A program made the position numbers and the translations under genes. This document shows, one piece after another, positions 23,221 through 36,079 of a stretch of DNA of 64,000 nucleotides. The DNA comes from Moniliophthora roreri (Eukaryota > Basidiomycota > Agaricomycetes > Agaricales > Marasmiaceae): positions 496,001-560,000 of the forward strand of contig LATX02000174.1 of NCBI GenBank assembly GCA_001466705.2, in the 5' to 3' direction. The first letter of the stretch is position 1; every line of letters begins with the position of its first letter. A model generated the notes under the pieces. That model was not told the DNA's origin and did not search any database. It worked only from the letters and a program-made list of their open reading frames with translations.

Positions 23221-25745
23221 ATGGCTGGTGCAGCAAGAACAAAGCTTTCCAAAACCCCCCAAGCCATCAACCAGATGGAAGTTACCTCACTTACACTAGT
23301 CATCATCCAGGCCTTATACTCTATAGGGGAACAAATCCTAGCTGCCTTTGAAGACCTTTGCGATTCCTTGAAAGAAATGGGTAATGCCAGCTCTAGCACT
23401 CTCAGGCTCATGTTCCTCCATAAGTTGGACAAGGCTCTTAGCAATAATTTGGTACATTTCCTACTACCTTTTCTTTTGCTGTTTTTCTAACTTCAACCTA
23501 TAGGCCACTTTCACTGAACATGCAGACAAGCTCTGGTTCCCAGTCCCATACATGAAACTCCTCTTGACTATTACTCCCATCTGTGACTCTTTTGCCAAAT
23601 GTTTCCCCACCCTGTCTCTACCTAAGAGTATCTCTTCTCATATTCCAGACACTGATAAATGACATGGTTGGGAGACTGAACTCGAACTTGAGGTATGTCT
23701 CTTCATTTATTTCTTTTTATTTCTTCTTAATTTTATTTCTTTCTCAGACTTTCAAATATTTCTCTTTCTCTGGGCCTCTTGAGGATGTTCTTGCTAAGTA
23801 TGTCATGTGCAAGAAGTCTACAATAGCCCCCAAGTCTAAAAGCTCTCACAAGGTTTGCTACTTTCCTTCTTATTCTTTATTTCAAACTCATTTCCTTAAT
23901 ATAGCATAGTCCTTCTCTGACCACTGCTGCCAAGAGTGCTAGTGCACTAGCCCCTAAAAAGGTACTGTTTCTGCCCACTTATAATTTTATTTACTAACAA
24001 TTGTCTTGTCTAGCCTAAGGTTGATACTTCTACCTCAGAGGCCACTTTACAGCATCCAAAGCCTTGGCCCAAGCCTATTCATGTGAAATCTTCCAAGGCT
24101 TCCAGTGACACAGTCACAGTGCAGGTCAAGTCTGAGTCTGACTCAGTATGTATGGTTTTTCTTTTCTAATCATTTTTATTTATTCTTTTCTTTAGCAGAA
24201 CACTAGATCTCAAACACAAAAACCTTCAGCAGTTTCTAACAAAACTGCTTCTTCCTCTTGCCATTGTATTCCTGACAATAATGTTTCCATGGCTTCCTCT
24301 TCTAAAGGCAAGGGAAAAGGCAAGATCGTCATTTCAGATGTCAGTGACTCTGAAGTCATTGTCGAGGACATGTATTACTCCACCAAGATTCCAGCTCATG
24401 GCATCCAAGGGTGCAAGCTGACTGAAAAGCCTGAGTTTATGGATCAGCTTGTTGAGTATTTTGGTCATGCTCAGACACTCCAGAATGTGCTCAGTAAGTT
24501 TCATGTTCTCTTTCTTCCTTTTTCTAATTATTTTCTTTGTCTCAGATTCTTCTGCTTCTGTTGCTATCTGTAGTGGCATGTTGGCTCCCCTTGGCACTTT
24601 CCTTCAATGTGTTACTGTGTTACCTAAGGTACATGATTCTTATCTAAGACTTTTCTTTTTCTTATTTAGGTTCCTAGCCTGTGAACAAAATCCTCACCCC
24701 TGCTTGCATGAAGTATGTTGAGCTTAATTGTTTATGCATTCTTGATCACAATGTGTCCACTTTCGTGAAGTGTGAAGGGTGTCATCAGGGTGGTTTTCCT
24801 TGTTTTCACAACTGACTGTGGTTCAAAACCATTGACAAGGCCACCAAAGACTTGAACCTCAGTCTGAGTTCATATGCTAGTATGTGTTCTCTTTTCTATA
24901 TCTAGCTTCTTATTTACTTTTTCTTTTCTAGGTCTTTTGTATCAAGCTTCTTTCCTTTCCAAGGACATTTTGGTCTTTAATGGGTTGCAGGAGGCTTGTT
25001 CCCATCTCAATGACCAGATCTCGGCCCTTAGTTGTTCCATCAACTCAGCTTAGGATGCATTGAAGGTTCAGGTCCAAGACCCTTGTCAACTCTTGCAAGC
25101 CTTGAATTTCTTGAACTCTTCATTCCAAATGTCCAACACCCAGATCACTTCTCTCTGTGTTGGATTCAGTTGGGCCTCCTCCAACCAGTTGCTCAAGGAT
25201 CCTAAGGACTGTGGGTATGAGCTTCACAAGGTTCTGGATTCAGTTAACAGCCCTTTCTGCATCTTCATTAAGGGTACTGACATTGACATCACTGGCAAGA
25301 AGGGCTCAGAGTGGAGCATTAGCACCAACAATTGAGTGGTGCTCAAGACCACTCTCGAAGTCACTACTACTGCTGAAGCCAGTGGTTCCTCTCTTGATGC
25401 TTCAGATGTTGGCATCATCACTGAGAAGTCTGCCATCATGAGTATATCTACTCCTTCCCTATTCATAAGGGAATCACTTACTCTAATGTTGTTTAGCCAC
25501 ATATCCAGCCTTCTGAAGAATGAGTCTGACAAGTCATCTGACCTCTGGAGTCCCCCTTTGGTATGTTTCTTTCTTTACTTGTCATATTCTTAATCTGACT
25601 CTCCTTTCTGTTAGGACTATGCAAGAAGGGAGAAGGACAAGGACAAGTATGGCCAAATGACAAGGAGAGTGCTGTACAAGAATCACCATATGAGAAGGTT
25701 AAGTTTGCTAAGGCTTTCAGCAACAGCACTACTGAACTATGGAGC
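23221..25745 (+). pseudogene. Unknown intron-containing repeated gene, degenerate
   Basis: It begins MAGAARTKLSKTPQAINQ and continues through several open blocks separated by plausible GT-AG introns, for example a 55-nt intron starting after residue ~77 (GTACATTTCC...CCTATAG). Later blocks include a Lys/Ser-rich linker with Gly-Lys repeats (SSKGKGKGKIVIS), SGMLAPLGTFLQCVTVLPK, a Cys-containing CEGCHQGGFPC segment that could bind zinc, and a ~100-residue region rich in Leu/Ser. Several in-frame stops occur in the second half. A second fragment lies at 19787, so it is a repeated family, probably carried by retroelements. I cannot name its function. LTR D begins directly after it. Confidence 0.5.
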
Positions 25746-26594
25746 TCGGTAATATGTCGAACCTAGAAATGACCCACTTTTATTCATTTTACACTACTTT
25801 TGAATTGGAACACTTTAATATAACACCAGATAACAGGTAATAAGGACTAGAGTGAGCCCAGTCTGCTAGTCATTGCCTTAGAGAAGCTATGGTACCTTGG
25901 AAAGTACGAAGAGCTATATGATACACTATACAGAGGTGTCGAAGCTGTACTTTCTGACTTATCTATGTATCAGATCCAAAACAGATCACTCCTGAAACCT
26001 GTAGAGAACCTAACTATGGCCCAATGAATGCATTGGCTAGTTAACCAAGCTCTCAAAGTGCTATCAATGGGATTTTAATTTCTACTTTACCTTTCTATGA
26101 CATCTGCAAAGTGCAATCTGCAGTCAAACAGTACAGAGGTACTTAGAGGAGACATCAAAACAGAAAGATGACTTAGAACAGGAAAGATCATAGAACGATC
26201 CTTCTCTGAAGTCAATATATGGATCAGAGTCAAAGCAGGTGATCTCTTAATAAAGAATTCACTGGCAGCTAAACAATATGCAATAAGCTAACTAGATATA
26301 AAGTCATCTTGGAACGATGGAAATCACTTCCAAAGGACATCCACTACCTACAGACAGATACCATGAGACATACAAAGAATATCTAATGCACAAGAAGTCC
26401 TAAATAAGACTGAGCATGCACTGTCAAAGGAGATAGGAACAGTAACAGTGTGTTCTGACCTTGGAAACTTTGGCATCTAGGCCTCTGCCAATGTGAGGAT
26501 ACTAGAAAGGGAAATGCTGTAAAGAGATGGGACAGATACAGCCATCTGCTTGTAGATACCCAACTTAGAAAAGAGAAAATACAAATTATAGAGC

Positions 26595-26595
26595 N
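26595..26595. other. Assembly join (N) creating a 790-bp exact duplication
   Basis: Sequence after the N restarts at TTGGAACACTTT, already present at 25805. The sequence before the N stops at GAGC, equivalent to 27385. The end of one contig and the start of the next are therefore the same genomic segment. Confidence 0.9.
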
Positions 26596-28367
26596 TTGGA
26601 ACACTTTAATATAACACCAGATAACAGGTAATAAGGACTAGAGTGAGCCCAGTCTGCTAGTCATTGCCTTAGAGAAGCTATGGTACCTTGGAAAGTACGA
26701 AGAGCTATATGATACACTATACAGAGGTGTCGAAGCTGTACTTTCTGACTTATCTATGTATCAGATCCAAAACAGATCACTCCTGAAACCTGTAGAGAAC
26801 CTAACTATGGCCCAATGAATGCATTGGCTAGTTAACCAAGCTCTCAAAGTGCTATCAATGGGATTTTAATTTCTACTTTACCTTTCTATGACATCTGCAA
26901 AGTGCAATCTGCAGTCAAACAGTACAGAGGTACTTAGAGGAGACATCAAAACAGAAAGATGACTTAGAACAGGAAAGATCATAGAACGATCCTTCTCTGA
27001 AGTCAATATATGGATCAGAGTCAAAGCAGGTGATCTCTTAATAAAGAATTCACTGGCAGCTAAACAATATGCAATAAGCTAACTAGATATAAAGTCATCT
27101 TGGAACGATGGAAATCACTTCCAAAGGACATCCACTACCTACAGACAGATACCATGAGACATACAAAGAATATCTAATGCACAAGAAGTCCTAAATAAGA
27201 CTGAGCATGCACTGTCAAAGGAGATAGGAACAGTAACAGTGTGTTCTGACCTTGGAAACTTTGGCATCTAGGCCTCTGCCAATGTGAGGATACTAGAAAG
27301 GGAAATGCTGTAAAGAGATGGGACAGATACAGCCATCTGCTTGTAGATACCCAACTTAGAAAAGAGAAAATACAAATTATAGAGCCCAGAACGCCTGGAA
27401 ACATAGATACCCATGCAGATATGGTCAGATATCCTAGTGGCCAGACTCCGTGACATCCAAATATTCCTTCTTTTAGTATCTCTGTCACTCATTTATCATT
27501 TCCTGAATTATTGGACATTATTTATATTTTTCTGTAGATATATTCCTTGGACTGTATATAAGGACAGCTAGATATTTGTACATACTCAAGTAACTCTGCC
27601 CCCTCTGATTGTGAATACATGAAGAGTTTGTTTGGTGTATCAATTTGTGTGCCATTCCAGTTTTGCTTCCTCACTTCAGGCCCTGGAGATTGGTCCTGAG
27701 TGACTCCAGAGAGATAGAAATCTGATAACAAACTTGTGTCATAAGAGACTAAGAGTAACATCTTGAGTGCATTGTAGTACTTTTCTAAGAGACACTTTAC
27801 ACCAAGAAGGAGCCTTGGGCACTTGGAGTGTGGCCTATGTTGTGTATCAGGTTGTGACACACTTAGAGTCTTAGCAAGAGGTGTGCCTGCACTGAGCTCT
27901 TTGTAGAAATTGGTCTAGAACCTTTTCCAGTACACTGTATGCTGTAGTTGTCTTGAGGAAGTCTTGAACTCCATAGGGTCAGACTATATCAGCTATCAAG
28001 TCTTTGTATGAGACTGTAGTTCTTGTGTTTGTGCTTTGTGCACTGTGTTCTTTGTGTTTTGTGTGTGTTTGTGATATAAACCCTTTTAAAAACATATATA
28101 CTCCTCTGGAGGTGAACACCTTGAAGTAGATTACTTCAATAAGAGAGAATCAACCTAGCTAAGAGTTTTGTTAGCATTCTAAGTGCAGCAGCTCTGATCA
28201 TGTTGATTCACACTTGCACAACAAATTGAGTTGGACTTTTGGAGGTTATCTTTTGGGTAGATTTCCACTAGTCTGATCTTAGACAAATTATCGGGCAAGA
28301 TGAAGGGTCTCTGCATGAGCAAGGCTGAGAGAGAGAAAATAGAGTAGAGTGTAGAACAACGTTAATT

Positions 28368-28368
28368 N
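28368..28368. other. Assembly join (N) creating a 1141-bp exact duplication
   Basis: Sequence after the N restarts at GGAACAGTAACAG, already at 27227. The sequence before it ends ACGTTAATT, equivalent to 29509. Confidence 0.9.
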
Positions 28369-29799
28369 GGAACAGTAACAGTGTGTTCTGACCTTGGAAA
28401 CTTTGGCATCTAGGCCTCTGCCAATGTGAGGATACTAGAAAGGGAAATGCTGTAAAGAGATGGGACAGATACAGCCATCTGCTTGTAGATACCCAACTTA
28501 GAAAAGAGAAAATACAAATTATAGAGCCCAGAACGCCTGGAAACATAGATACCCATGCAGATATGGTCAGATATCCTAGTGGCCAGACTCCGTGACATCC
28601 AAATATTCCTTCTTTTAGTATCTCTGTCACTCATTTATCATTTCCTGAATTATTGGACATTATTTATATTTTTCTGTAGATATATTCCTTGGACTGTATA
28701 TAAGGACAGCTAGATATTTGTACATACTCAAGTAACTCTGCCCCCTCTGATTGTGAATACATGAAGAGTTTGTTTGGTGTATCAATTTGTGTGCCATTCC
28801 AGTTTTGCTTCCTCACTTCAGGCCCTGGAGATTGGTCCTGAGTGACTCCAGAGAGATAGAAATCTGATAACAAACTTGTGTCATAAGAGACTAAGAGTAA
28901 CATCTTGAGTGCATTGTAGTACTTTTCTAAGAGACACTTTACACCAAGAAGGAGCCTTGGGCACTTGGAGTGTGGCCTATGTTGTGTATCAGGTTGTGAC
29001 ACACTTAGAGTCTTAGCAAGAGGTGTGCCTGCACTGAGCTCTTTGTAGAAATTGGTCTAGAACCTTTTCCAGTACACTGTATGCTGTAGTTGTCTTGAGG
29101 AAGTCTTGAACTCCATAGGGTCAGACTATATCAGCTATCAAGTCTTTGTATGAGACTGTAGTTCTTGTGTTTGTGCTTTGTGCACTGTGTTCTTTGTGTT
29201 TTGTGTGTGTTTGTGATATAAACCCTTTTAAAAACATATATACTCCTCTGGAGGTGAACACCTTGAAGTAGATTACTTCAATAAGAGAGAATCAACCTAG
29301 CTAAGAGTTTTGTTAGCATTCTAAGTGCAGCAGCTCTGATCATGTTGATTCACACTTGCACAACAAATTGAGTTGGACTTTTGGAGGTTATCTTTTGGGT
29401 AGATTTCCACTAGTCTGATCTTAGACAAATTATCGGGCAAGATGAAGGGTCTCTGCATGAGCAAGGCTGAGAGAGAGAAAATAGAGTAGAGTGTAGAACA
29501 ACGTTAATTTTCTACTTGGGGTATACTAGTAGAATATAGTAGTTTATATCTACTGGGAGAGGATACAATGTGGAGAACATATGTAGTCCATGAGGACAAT
29601 GACCAAGATGTCACTACAAGAAAATGTGCTGTAAGATGTACAATGCAGAGATTAATGAAATGTGTAGGATATGACAAAAGAGACACATAAGTAGGTCTTG
29701 TATGGGTTATGGCCGAGCCAAGTCATACAGGTGTAACAGTATTCCCCCTTTAGGTTCTGACCCTGGAGGAATGTTATAGAAAAGGAAATAAGTGGAACA

Positions 29800-31400
29800 A
29801 TGGAGAAGAATGATGTGGAAGATAATGGAAGGAAAGTGCCATGTGGCTGCAGAAAAGGGGAACATATAAAAGGGAAGACTGAGAGAAGCTTGACTCCATT
29901 GCAATTCCCTATAAAGTCCAACCATGCAATGTCAGCTGAAGCCTCTTCAAGCACTCAAATTAGCACTGACAGCTACAAGACCACCAAGGAGTACTCTGCT
30001 TCTTCAATTCCTGACCTTGGTGGCCACACATATCCTTGGCTGACTTGTACCTGGAAAGATCCCAAGATGCTTAAGGCAATGTCCCTAGATATGCCAATTG
30101 TTGAATTCCTGGCTAAGGTCCCTGAACCCGAATACCCCTCTCTTCTTGTTTGCCAACCAGGTGAGAGTGCCACTCTCTACTTGGCTTGTATGAGAGTGGC
30201 AAACTCTGCATGAAGCCGAATTGAGGTAGAATGGCTGGTCACAATAGAAGCCTGGGAGGAGCAGCTCATCAAATGGAAGTGGTGGCAGGTTGCATATGAG
30301 GAGATTGAGAACAGGCAGATCTCAGCATGGCTGGAGGCAGTTTGCAAAGCTAAGAAGGAGGAGAAGGAAGAGAGGGAGTGGGCTGAGCATGCTGAGAAAG
30401 AGAGGGTAGAGAAGGAACAGGTAGAAAAGTTGAAGAGAAAGTGTGAAGAGCATGCTCATGTGAGGAGAACAACACCAGTGGCAGGTGGAGAGGACAACAG
30501 AACATATGAGACCTTTCACATGAAGAGGATGACCAAGGAAAAGAAGGGTAAGGTAGTCACAAAGTATTGATTCGATGGTGTTGAAGTGCCTCCTCCAGGT
30601 GCTTCTTGGAAGCATGCAAGAAGCTTAGCTAAGTCCCCTTCCGAGAGTTGTAAGTGTACAAGGATAGAGCTGGGTCTGAGTGAAGAGGGGGTTTGGGTGA
30701 CAGTGGAGGACAGTCAAGGTATGTCATACGAGTTCCCCTCAGATGAGGCTGACTTTGATCAGAGTGCAACAACTGCTAGAAGTGGAAGAAGAACCTGGTA
30801 GCATGTGAGAGGCAGATCGAGACATGGGACAGGCAGACTTGGCCAATCAGCGCATGCAGAGCATGCCAACTGTCAAAGATCTGATGCAGCTTTATGGCTC
30901 AAGTGCCAGAGAATGTGGCTAGCCCCTCCAAGCTGAAGGCTTGTGGGCATTCAAAGTCTCAACTGGTAGTAGAGGACTCAGACAGGGACTCCAGTCCTGA
31001 CAAGAGCACTGCCAAGCTCGGTCAACTCATCTTGCTGGAGGTAAAGCAGATGAGGCAGGAGATGAACAAGTGAATGAACAAGCTCTTTGGCCAAGTAGAG
31101 TGTCTGGAGAAGGAGGCTGAAACTCTGTGTCATAGGTCAGCGCAGGTTCTGGATGTCTTAGAAATAGTGCACTTGGATGGAGAAGAGGAGGAGAAGCTGC
31201 AGCCAAAGCTGGACAAGAGGAAAGGAAAGGCTGTGGCAAAGTCAGAGGATGGTTCAGAGAGTGAGAGTGGGGGTGAGTCATTGGCAACCAAGTCAGAGGA
31301 CTGAAAGGTTCATTGGGTTGGCTAAGTTTTCTTGTTTTTTGGACTATGGGTATGGACATGGACAGATGAAATAGAAGTATCATACAAAAATTGTCTTGGT
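29800..31400 (+). pseudogene. Retroelement-associated gag-like coding region
   Basis: Plus-strand blocks, interrupted by stops, read from about MSAEASSSTQISTDSYK, through WLTCTWKDPKMLKAMSLD, a long acidic/basic coiled-coil stretch (EEREWAEHAEKERVEKEQVE) and ASWKHARSLAKSPSESCKC, to an acidic Ser-rich tail ([11 protein letters not shown]). The organisation resembles a structural (gag-type) protein of fungal LTR elements. It sits just downstream of LTR D on the same strand. No protease or polymerase domain follows on this strand, because a minus-strand gypsy element begins at about 31.5 kb. The family assignment is inference. Confidence 0.45.
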
Positions 31401-31479
31401 AAAAATAAAATAGAAATAATTAGTTATATGTGTTGGAATCAAGAAGTGTGGTGCAAGAAAAACTCAAGGTTTGATCAGC

Positions 31480-34400
31480 TGAAGCACCAAGTATTGTGCA
31501 AGTGCAGCCTTGTGTTTGTCAAGAGGGCTGGGTTTATGTTAGGTTGAGGAGTTGGAGTGGAAATTATCAAGTGCTTCACCTGGGTCTAAATTCTTGGCTG
31601 AAACCAATTGGATTTCTTCATCTGTACCTTCATAACTGGCCCACTTCACAAGGTACCATAACTGACACTTACACTGCTGATCCAACTTCAAGTCTAAGAT
31701 CTCAGATATCTCATAATGAGGTTCACCTTCATCATCGATCTTGACCAGAGATGGTGGTGGTTCAGTGCAATTAGGTATCTCAGAAGGGTGGAAAGGTTTG
31801 AGTTGTGATACATGGAAAACAGAGTGAATGCCAGAGAGGTAGTCAGGAAGTTGGATGGTGAAGGCATTAGAGCTTGGTTGAGTGATGATTGTATATGGAC
31901 CTAGATACTTCTCTGAAAGCTTCTTTGTTGGCTGAGTTGTCTTAATGTTCTTGGCTAGGATATAGACTTGTTGGTCTACTTGAAAGTCAGGTGCAGGTTT
32001 TCATTGATTATCGACCATGATCTTGTCACATAGAAACTAGTGTACATCATCAAGGTTGCTAACATAGTTGCAAGCTTTCTGGGATGCGAAATGGTATTTC
32101 AGGTGTACTGTGATGTTTGGATGGTATCCCTTGTTGGTGAAGAAAGGAGAGACACCTGTGGAGGTGTTAAAAGCATTGTTGTAAGCAAACTCTGCAAGAG
32201 GTAACAAGATATCCCAGTTGTCCTACTGGTAAGTGCAGCATATCCAAAGATACTATTCCAATTTCTGATTTGCTTGTTTGGTCTGTCTGTTGGCTTTAGA
32301 GTAATAACCAGAAGTGAAGTGCAACTTCATGTTCAAGGCTTGTCCAAGGCTTTGGCCAAAGGATGAAACGAATTCAGATCTGTGGTCAGAGGTAACATGG
32401 GTTAGAACACCATGCTTGGAGAAGACGTGAATAACAAAGAATTGTGTAAGAGTTTCAGAGGTGATCTTTTTGGAAAGAGGAATAAAGATGGCTTGCTTGA
32501 ATGCACAATCAATGATGATGAGGATAGATGTGTGACCATTGGAATCAGGGAGCTGTTCAATGAAGTTGAGAGAAATGGAATCCCAAGATCAGGTTGGAAT
32601 GGGTAAGGGTTTGAGCATTCCATATGGCCAATGTCGATGAGACTTGTTCCTGCCACAGTCAGTGCATGACCTAACATAGTCCTTAATGAAATCCCAGATC
32701 CAAGGCCAAGTATATGAATGCCAAATGATTGCTAGCATACAATTCTGGCCAAAGTGACCAGCAAGGACATGGTCATGATGATGCTTGCAGACTTGTAGGC
32801 AGAGGTTGTTGGCCAAGAGTACAAAGATCCTGTTGTCTAGTCAGAGGAGACCAGAGTCATCAATTGTCCATCAGCTGTGACCTTTCTGCACATGTTGCAT
32901 GCCCACAACAGCTTCAGGGTTGGAGAGAAGAGCAGTTTGGATGTTGGAATGGAGCTTCTCAATGTCCATGAGAACACTTGCTTGGAGGATGGGTTCCTCT
33001 AAGTAAGTTGCCTAAAGTGAGGAGATGAGCTGTTCCTCAGTGAAAATTGGCTGAAGATTCTGTGGATTGACTGATGCATAGCTGGTATCCCCCTCTTTAG
33101 AGTAGATGTCCCAACATCTAGTCAGAGCATCAGGCTTGGCACCTAACCTTCCCAGCCAAAAATAGATTACCATGTTGAAGGTGGATAAGTATTCTGACCA
33201 TCAGACCTGTTGTCAGGTGAGAATCTTGGTAGTGGAGAAATATTCCAAGTTCTTGTGGTCAGTGACAATGTTGATCAGGTTAGCAGCACCTTTAAGATAG
33301 TGACACCATGACTTGAATGCTTCAAAGATAGCAAGCAACTCCTTGTCATGCATGTTATAGTTGAGTTCAGCTCTGGTGAGGGTTCAGGAGAGGAAAGCAA
33401 CTGGATGAAGTTCACCATTGGAAAGGGTGATGGAAAGAATGGTGGTGATAGCATAGTCAGATGCATCAGTTTCAATCATGATTGGGCAATCAGGTTCCCA
33501 GTGAGTCAGTACCAGTGCTCAGGTGAATGCTTCCTTAAGGTCTTTGAATACTTTCTGAGCCTTAGGTCTCCAGTTCCATCAGACATTCTTTCTAGTAAGT
33601 TGGGTGAGAGGAATAGTGATGTCAGAGTAGCTGTAGATAAACCAGCAGTAGAAGTTACAGAAGCCTAGGAAGGATTGGATGTCTTTGATTTTTTGGGGAA
33701 TGGGCCAGTCAGCAATAGCTCAGACCTTGTCTTTGGCCATGCAGAAGCTGTCGGGTGAGAGTATGAATCCAAGGAATTCACATATGGAACTCACACTCCT
33801 TTGGATTACAATATAAGCCATGCTTTTTCAATCATTAGAGGACCTCCTTAACATGCTTCTCATGATCATCCATGTTCTTGGAATAGATGAGGATGTTGTC
33901 AAGGTAAACAATAATACAGATGTCCAAGAGATCAGCAAAAATAGAGTTGACAAAGTGCTGGAAAGCAGCAGGAGTGTTGGTGAGTCCTTCAGGGATGATG
34001 TTCCATTGATAAGAGCTGTATCGGGTCTGAAATGCAGTTTTCCACTCATCACCTTCAGTGATTCATATGAGATGGTATGCATGGCAAAGATCAAGCTTGG
34101 TATAAACTTTAGCCTTACTTGGGGCATTGAGCAGGTCAGAAATAAGAGGAAGGGGATAATGATTCTTTTTGGTGATCTTGTTAAGACCTTGAAAATCCAC
34201 ACACAGATGTAGAGCCCCAGATTTCTTCTTGATGAAGAGTACTGGTGCTCCAAAGGGAGAGCCTGAGGAGGTGATGAATCCACTGTAAAGATTGTTGTCT
34301 AGGAATTCCCAAAGAGCTGCCAGCTTGTTGTCCAAGAGGTAGCTGAGCTCCTTTCTCAAGTTCAATCTTCAGATTGAACTCTTGGTGGTCAGCAAGCTTT

Positions 34401-35104
34401 CAGGAAAGATCTTCATCAAAAACAGGTGTGAACTTGTGATAGAGAGTAGGAACAGTGGACATATCAACTGGCTCAATGTCACCAGCCTTACCAGAAGACT
34501 CTGTGCTTGAATTCATAGCATAGAGAGTGAATTGCTGCACACCAGGCTCATTACAGGTGCAAAGGAATGCTGCAGTGGAGATGATGGAAATGGGTGCTTC
34601 CACAGCACGAGTTTTAAGTAAGGTGTAGATCGGTTCATACAGCCAGAAGGGCTTATGTGGCTTCCTCATAAGTGAGAGGAGTGTCATATGAGGTTTAGGC
34701 AAAATGGAGGGTGGCATAGCATCCAACGAGGTGTCAGACTCAGCTGATGCAGGTTGCAGAGCTGTGGAGAGAGGAGAGGATGTGTCAAGGTGCCAGAATG
34801 TAATACTGCTCCCAGCCCAGTCAATCAATGGATTGTAGTGGGTGAGCCAGTTGTATCCTAGCACTAGATTGCACTCTGAATCTAGTTGGGTGACATAGAA
34901 GTCCAGATGAAAAGCTTCTCTGTGGCTGAAAGGGATTGGAAGAGTGACCATCTCAGTAATAAGCATACTGTTTGAACTATCTAGGAGTTTGAGTTGCACA
35001 GGAGGAATTGTTTCAGTAGAAATGCAGTTTATTTGTACAAACTCAGAGTCTATAAAACAATAGGAAGAACTGGAATCGATGAGAGCAAGAAAATGCAAAA
35101 GCAA
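31480..35104 (-). pseudogene. Ty3/gypsy chromovirus pol polyprotein, broken
   Basis: Minus-strand order is protease, reverse transcriptase, RNase H, integrase, chromodomain, diagnostic of Ty3/gypsy. The protease region (35104-34400) has [17 protein letters not shown] and [19 protein letters not shown] starts SGSPFGAPVLFIKKKSG and includes YPLPLISDLL. Its active-site box reads YLDN, not YxDD, at about 33894-33911. RNase H follows (IETDASDYAI). The integrase zinc site (HH...CTDC, 32816-32650) and DDE region come next. The C-terminus has a chromodomain core YLVKWAGYEGTDEE. Several frame changes and stops show it is dead. Chromodomains target such elements to heterochromatin. Confidence 0.9.
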
Positions 35105-35259
35105 AGTTCAGAAAGAGGAAGAAAGGCCATCAGAGGAATTATTCTCTATAAGTTTGTTTATAGTGTAGGTGGAGGAAAGAGAAATGTGTAGTGAATGACT
35201 GGAGAGAGTGGATGCATTGAGCATGACCTTGTGGATAACACCAGAAGGGTCAATGCAAT

Positions 35260-35700
35260 TCTGATCCGGTGATATGCATAACTTTTACCTTTTGTTTCAT
35301 ACACAAATAGAGAATATTTTGCACTTTTATGGTTGAAAATGAAATATATAAGAGAATTAAGGACTAATGTGAGCCCTGAGCAGCTAGTCAAAGCAAGTAG
35401 TAGAGAAGGATATAAAATGTTAGCAGAGTAATGGTTGATGGTAGGCCATACAAGGGTACTCAACCACTGCTAGTATGAAAATAAACAGCAAATCTGAACA
35501 CAGAGGAACATTCTGAAACCTGTAGAGAACCACACCATATAATACTTCTCTATCGAAAGCATACCAAAGGGAATATTTTCACTTTTAACAATGTTTTCAA
35601 TCCATACCCAGCTTGAAGGAAGAATAAAAGCCTTCAATAATACACATACAAGAATATTATTGAGAAACAGATATGAAACAGAGGATGACAAATTATCAGC
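35260..35700 (+). mobile_element. Diverged LTR-like segment
   Basis: AATTAAGGACTAATGTGAGCCC, GCTAGTCA, CTGAAACCTGTAGAGAACC and GGGAATATTTT appear in the same order as in LTR copies A and D. It is therefore a distant member of the same LTR family, in plus orientation. It lies between the pol region and the gag region of the minus-strand elements. Confidence 0.55.
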
Positions 35701-36079
35701 GAGAGATACTTGAGATACCGAATTGAAGAATGAAATAGATGATCAGCTACCAGAAGGGTGCCTGTATCATGGAAAAATGGAAGACAAAGCTGTATGATGA
35801 GAAACCAGCACAGCTGAGCTTACACATACACTTTAAACATAGAGATGTGCTTTTACATCAATTCACCATTAATCATCTAATGTGACTGTGACTAATTCCA
35901 TGTTTGTTTGTTGTTTTGATGACCTTATATGTCTGGGTGGTCTTCTTAGTTCATCCAAGACCTTTACTGCATTGATGTCATTTAACTGATTTATCTCTTT
36001 CAATGCTTCCCAGAAGGCTTTTTGTCAGTGTTTCTTGTGTACCATGTGTCAGAATAAAATCATTTTGGACTTGGAATCT

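Larger units (their letters stand above)
25750..29430 (+). mobile_element. LTR copy D, inflated by two assembly duplications
   Basis: It starts TAATATGTCGAACC and ends CTTAGACAAAT. One real LTR of ~1747 bp is present. 26596-27385 repeats 25805-26594 after an N at 26595, and 28369-29509 repeats 27227-28367 after an N at 28368. The compared stretches are identical, unlike the other LTR copies, which differ by several percent. A TATATAAGG box lies near 27555 (and in the duplicate). The plus-strand gag-like region downstream fits D being a 5' LTR. Confidence 0.8.

Noticed and set aside
26383..28634. Repeated identical open frames in LTR D as a protein-coding tandem repeat
   Set aside because: They are the same LTR sequence counted two or three times because of the assembly joins.
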